A DNA stretch of 64,000 nt, from the NCBI RefSeq assembly GCF_037200945.1, contig NZ_JBBCGP010000001.1:1548501-1612500 (forward strand), given 5' to 3'. Made by a program: the position numbers and the translations under genes. Below the pieces are notes generated by a model. That model did not search any database. It worked only from the letters and a program-made list of their open reading frames with translations, and had not been told where the DNA came from. The first letter of the stretch is position 1; each line of letters opens with the position of its first letter. Positions 62,526 to 64,000 of this stretch are shown in pieces. The stretch comes from Methylovirgula sp. Its GTDB lineage: Bacteria > Pseudomonadota > Alphaproteobacteria > Rhizobiales > Beijerinckiaceae.

Positions 62526-63533
62526 CTAGCTTCCGTTTTCGCGCTTCAGCTCTTCGAAGACGTAGTCTTTCCAGCTCGACGGATGATGTTTGATCGCGCC
62601 GATCCGGTAGAGAAAATCGGCGAATTTTTTCGAGGACAATGGTGCGACTGTATATTCGACATCCGGCTCTTCGAGCGTGCTGGCGATGAAGGTCAGTGGA
62701 AGCTTCGAGTTCTCGACGTGGATGAAGGTTTGTGCGGCGTCCTTTGGATGCGTGGCGATCCAGGCTGTCGCCTCGCGCAACGCATCGACGAACGCTTCAA
62801 ACGTCTTCGGATTGTCTTTTTGGAATTTGACGAGGGCGTAAAGTACGGTCGGTGTCACCTTGCCACCCAGAACGTCGTAAGATGAAAAGACTTTATGGAC
62901 CTTTCGATCCGCCAGCTCTTTCTCCTGATACGGCGAGTTTGAGACATGGCCGGTGATTTCCGTCGCCCCGGATATCAGCCCGGCGGCCGCCTCCGGATGC
63001 GGAAGCGTGACGGTGATGTCGTCAAGGTCGTGCGCGTGACCCGTGCCTAACTGCTGCTCGGTCGCGATTTGCAAGATTCGCGATTGAACGGAAATCCCGG
63101 CGGCGGGGAGGGCAATCTTGTCGGACTTTGTGAAGTCTTTGAGCGTCTTGATGCTGGCTTTGTTGGTCAGAAGAAAATTTGGCTGTGCGCCGAGAGCGCC
63201 GACAATCTTGACCTCGCTCGGCGTATCGAGCGTCCGATCCCAGACGGTCAAAAAAGGTCCGATACCGGCGCCCGCGATGTCGATATTTCCTGACAGAAGC
63301 GCATCATTGACTGCAGCCCCGCCCGAGAGCTGATGCCATTCGGTCGTGATGTCGAGACCGAGGGCCTTGCCGTGCTTTTCAATGAGGCGCTGATCGCGGA
63401 TGACATCGAGCGGCAGGAACACAGTGCCGAATTGCTGCACGATGCGGATCGATCCCTCCGCATGGAGAGGCGTCGCAAGCGCCATAGCGGCGATGATTGC
63501 GGCGCTGAGCGAACGGACGGGCTTCACGCGCAC
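62526..63533 (-). CDS. Sulfonate-type ABC substrate-binding protein
   Basis: A 335-residue periplasmic binding protein with signal peptide LSAAIIAAMALATPLHA. Mature motifs are RIVQQFGTVFLPLDVIRDQR and LSGGAAVNDALLSGNIDIAGAG, as in SsuA/TauA relatives. The start is GTG 63533. It lies 14 bases after ssuD and 1 base before the ATPase gene, so the likely ligand is an alkanesulfonate oxidised by SsuD. Confidence 0.88.
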   Translation of the reverse strand: MRVKPVRSLSAAIIAAMALATPLHAEGSIRIVQQFGTVFLPLDVIRDQRLIEKHGKALGLDITTEWHQLSGGAAVNDALLSGNIDIAGAGIGPFLTVWDRTLDTPSEVKIVGALGAQPNFLLTNKASIKTLKDFTKSDKIALPAAGISVQSRILQIATEQQLGTGHAHDLDDITVTLPHPEAAAGLISGATEITGHVSNSPYQEKELADRKVHKVFSSYDVLGGKVTPTVLYALVKFQKDNPKTFEAFVDALREATAWIATHPKDAAQTFIHVENSKLPLTFIASTLEEPDVEYTVAPLSSKKFADFLYRIGAIKHHPSSWKDYVFEELKRENGS

Positions 63534-63547
63534 CTCTTGGTTTGAGA

Positions 63548-64000
63548 TCAGGACTGTGAAGCGAGCTTTGAAGGTGGAACGACATTGGCGATGATTTCAC
63601 CGAAGGGCCCGGCGTTGCGCACGGCCCTGCGTTCGTTGCCGGTTGTCGCGCGCAGCGGCAGCAGGGGAAACACCAGCTCCGCGAAGCGGTAGCATTCCTC
63701 CAGATGCGGATAACCGGAGAGGATGAAGCGATCGACGCCGACCGCCATATATTCCTTGATCCGCGCCGCCACCGTCTGCGGGTCGCCGACGATCGCCGTG
63801 CCAGCGCCGCCGCGGACCAGGCCGACGCCGGCCCAGAGATTGGGGCTGATCTCGAGATTGTCGCGTTTCCCGCCGTGCAAACTTGCCATGCGTTGCTGGC
63901 CGACGGAATCGAAACGCGCGAAGATTTTCTGCGCCGACGCGATGGTCTCGTCGTCGACCTTTTCGATTAATCTGTTTGCCGCATCCCAAGCTTCGGCTTC
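63548..64000 (-). CDS. ssuD: FMNH2-dependent alkanesulfonate monooxygenase (5' partial)
   Basis: The frame is open to the right edge of the window; 150 C-terminal residues are visible, starting EAEAWDAANRLIEKVDDETI. The stretches FDSVGQQRMASLHGGKRDN, ISPNLWAGVGLVRGGAGTAI and LSGYPHLEECYRFAELVFPLLPL are close to E. coli SsuD. The enzyme cleaves C-S bonds of alkanesulfonates to sulfite and aldehydes with FMNH2 and O2. It is upstream in the same operon as the binding protein, ATPase and permease that follow. Confidence 0.93.
   Translation of the reverse strand, partial: EAEAWDAANRLIEKVDDETIASAQKIFARFDSVGQQRMASLHGGKRDNLEISPNLWAGVGLVRGGAGTAIVGDPQTVAARIKEYMAVGVDRFILSGYPHLEECYRFAELVFPLLPLRATTGNERRAVRNAGPFGEIIANVVPPSKLASQS

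Overview
The window looks like chromosomal DNA of a methylotrophic alphaproteobacterium, most likely Beijerinckiaceae or a close Rhizobiales relative. This rests on gene content only: a lanthanide-type PQQ methanol dehydrogenase (XoxF), Omp25/31-like porins, several sulfonate uptake systems, small secreted Gly/His-rich proteins and moderately high GC. No rRNA or marker gene is present to confirm it.

Layout. 1-4763: FdhF/YdeP-type molybdopterin oxidoreductase (cut by the window edge) in an operon with cytochrome bd oxidase (cydAB). 4.8-10.1 kb: small hypothetical proteins, a hydroxyacid dehydrogenase, a glycine-rich secreted protein and a slipin. 10.3-20.3 kb: GGDEF-EAL enzyme, cupin, an intact 842-bp IS5-family element, a LAL-type LuxR regulator, an esterase, an AraC regulator and a secreted methyltransferase. 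20.4-24.1 kb: sulfonate ABC transporter plus flavin monooxygenase operon. 24.3-29.8 kb: coiled-coil membrane protein, ilvD, and a Sel1 protein with about 20 repeats. 30.3-33.2 kb: sulfate-binding protein and a frameshifted SulP permease. 33.8-46.8 kb: a methanol oxidation and lanthanide locus (NarL-type two-component system, beta-propeller protein, two periplasmic binding proteins, xoxF, a second response regulator, a TonB receptor, a porin, and the 3' remnant of an EF-hand gene). 47-57.1 kb: flavoprotein, AprA-like flavoprotein, ferredoxin and HEAT protein, facing a six-gene operon with one binding protein, two permeases (one fused to a cyclic-nucleotide-binding domain), two ATPases and a Crp-type regulator. 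57.5-60.8 kb: OprO/P-like porin, small secreted protein, broken phosphoesterase. 60.9-64.0 kb: a third sulfonate transporter with ssuD (cut by the edge).

Two themes stand out. The first is sulfur scavenging: three sulfonate-type ABC loci plus sulfate uptake. A 9-bp palindrome, ATAGWCTAT, occurs upstream of both the 24-kb sulfonate operon and the sulfate-binding gene and may be a shared operator. The second is lanthanide-dependent methanol oxidation, with xoxF close to a TonB receptor and a fossil EF-hand gene whose surviving tail resembles lanmodulin. The best candidate for an undescribed system is the 47-59 kb block, which combines an APS-reductase-like redox pair, a HEAT protein, a double ABC transporter with a nucleotide-sensing permease, a Crp regulator and a porin.

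At least five apparent frameshifts in the window are explained by one extra base in a short homopolymer run, so some broken genes here may be sequencing errors.
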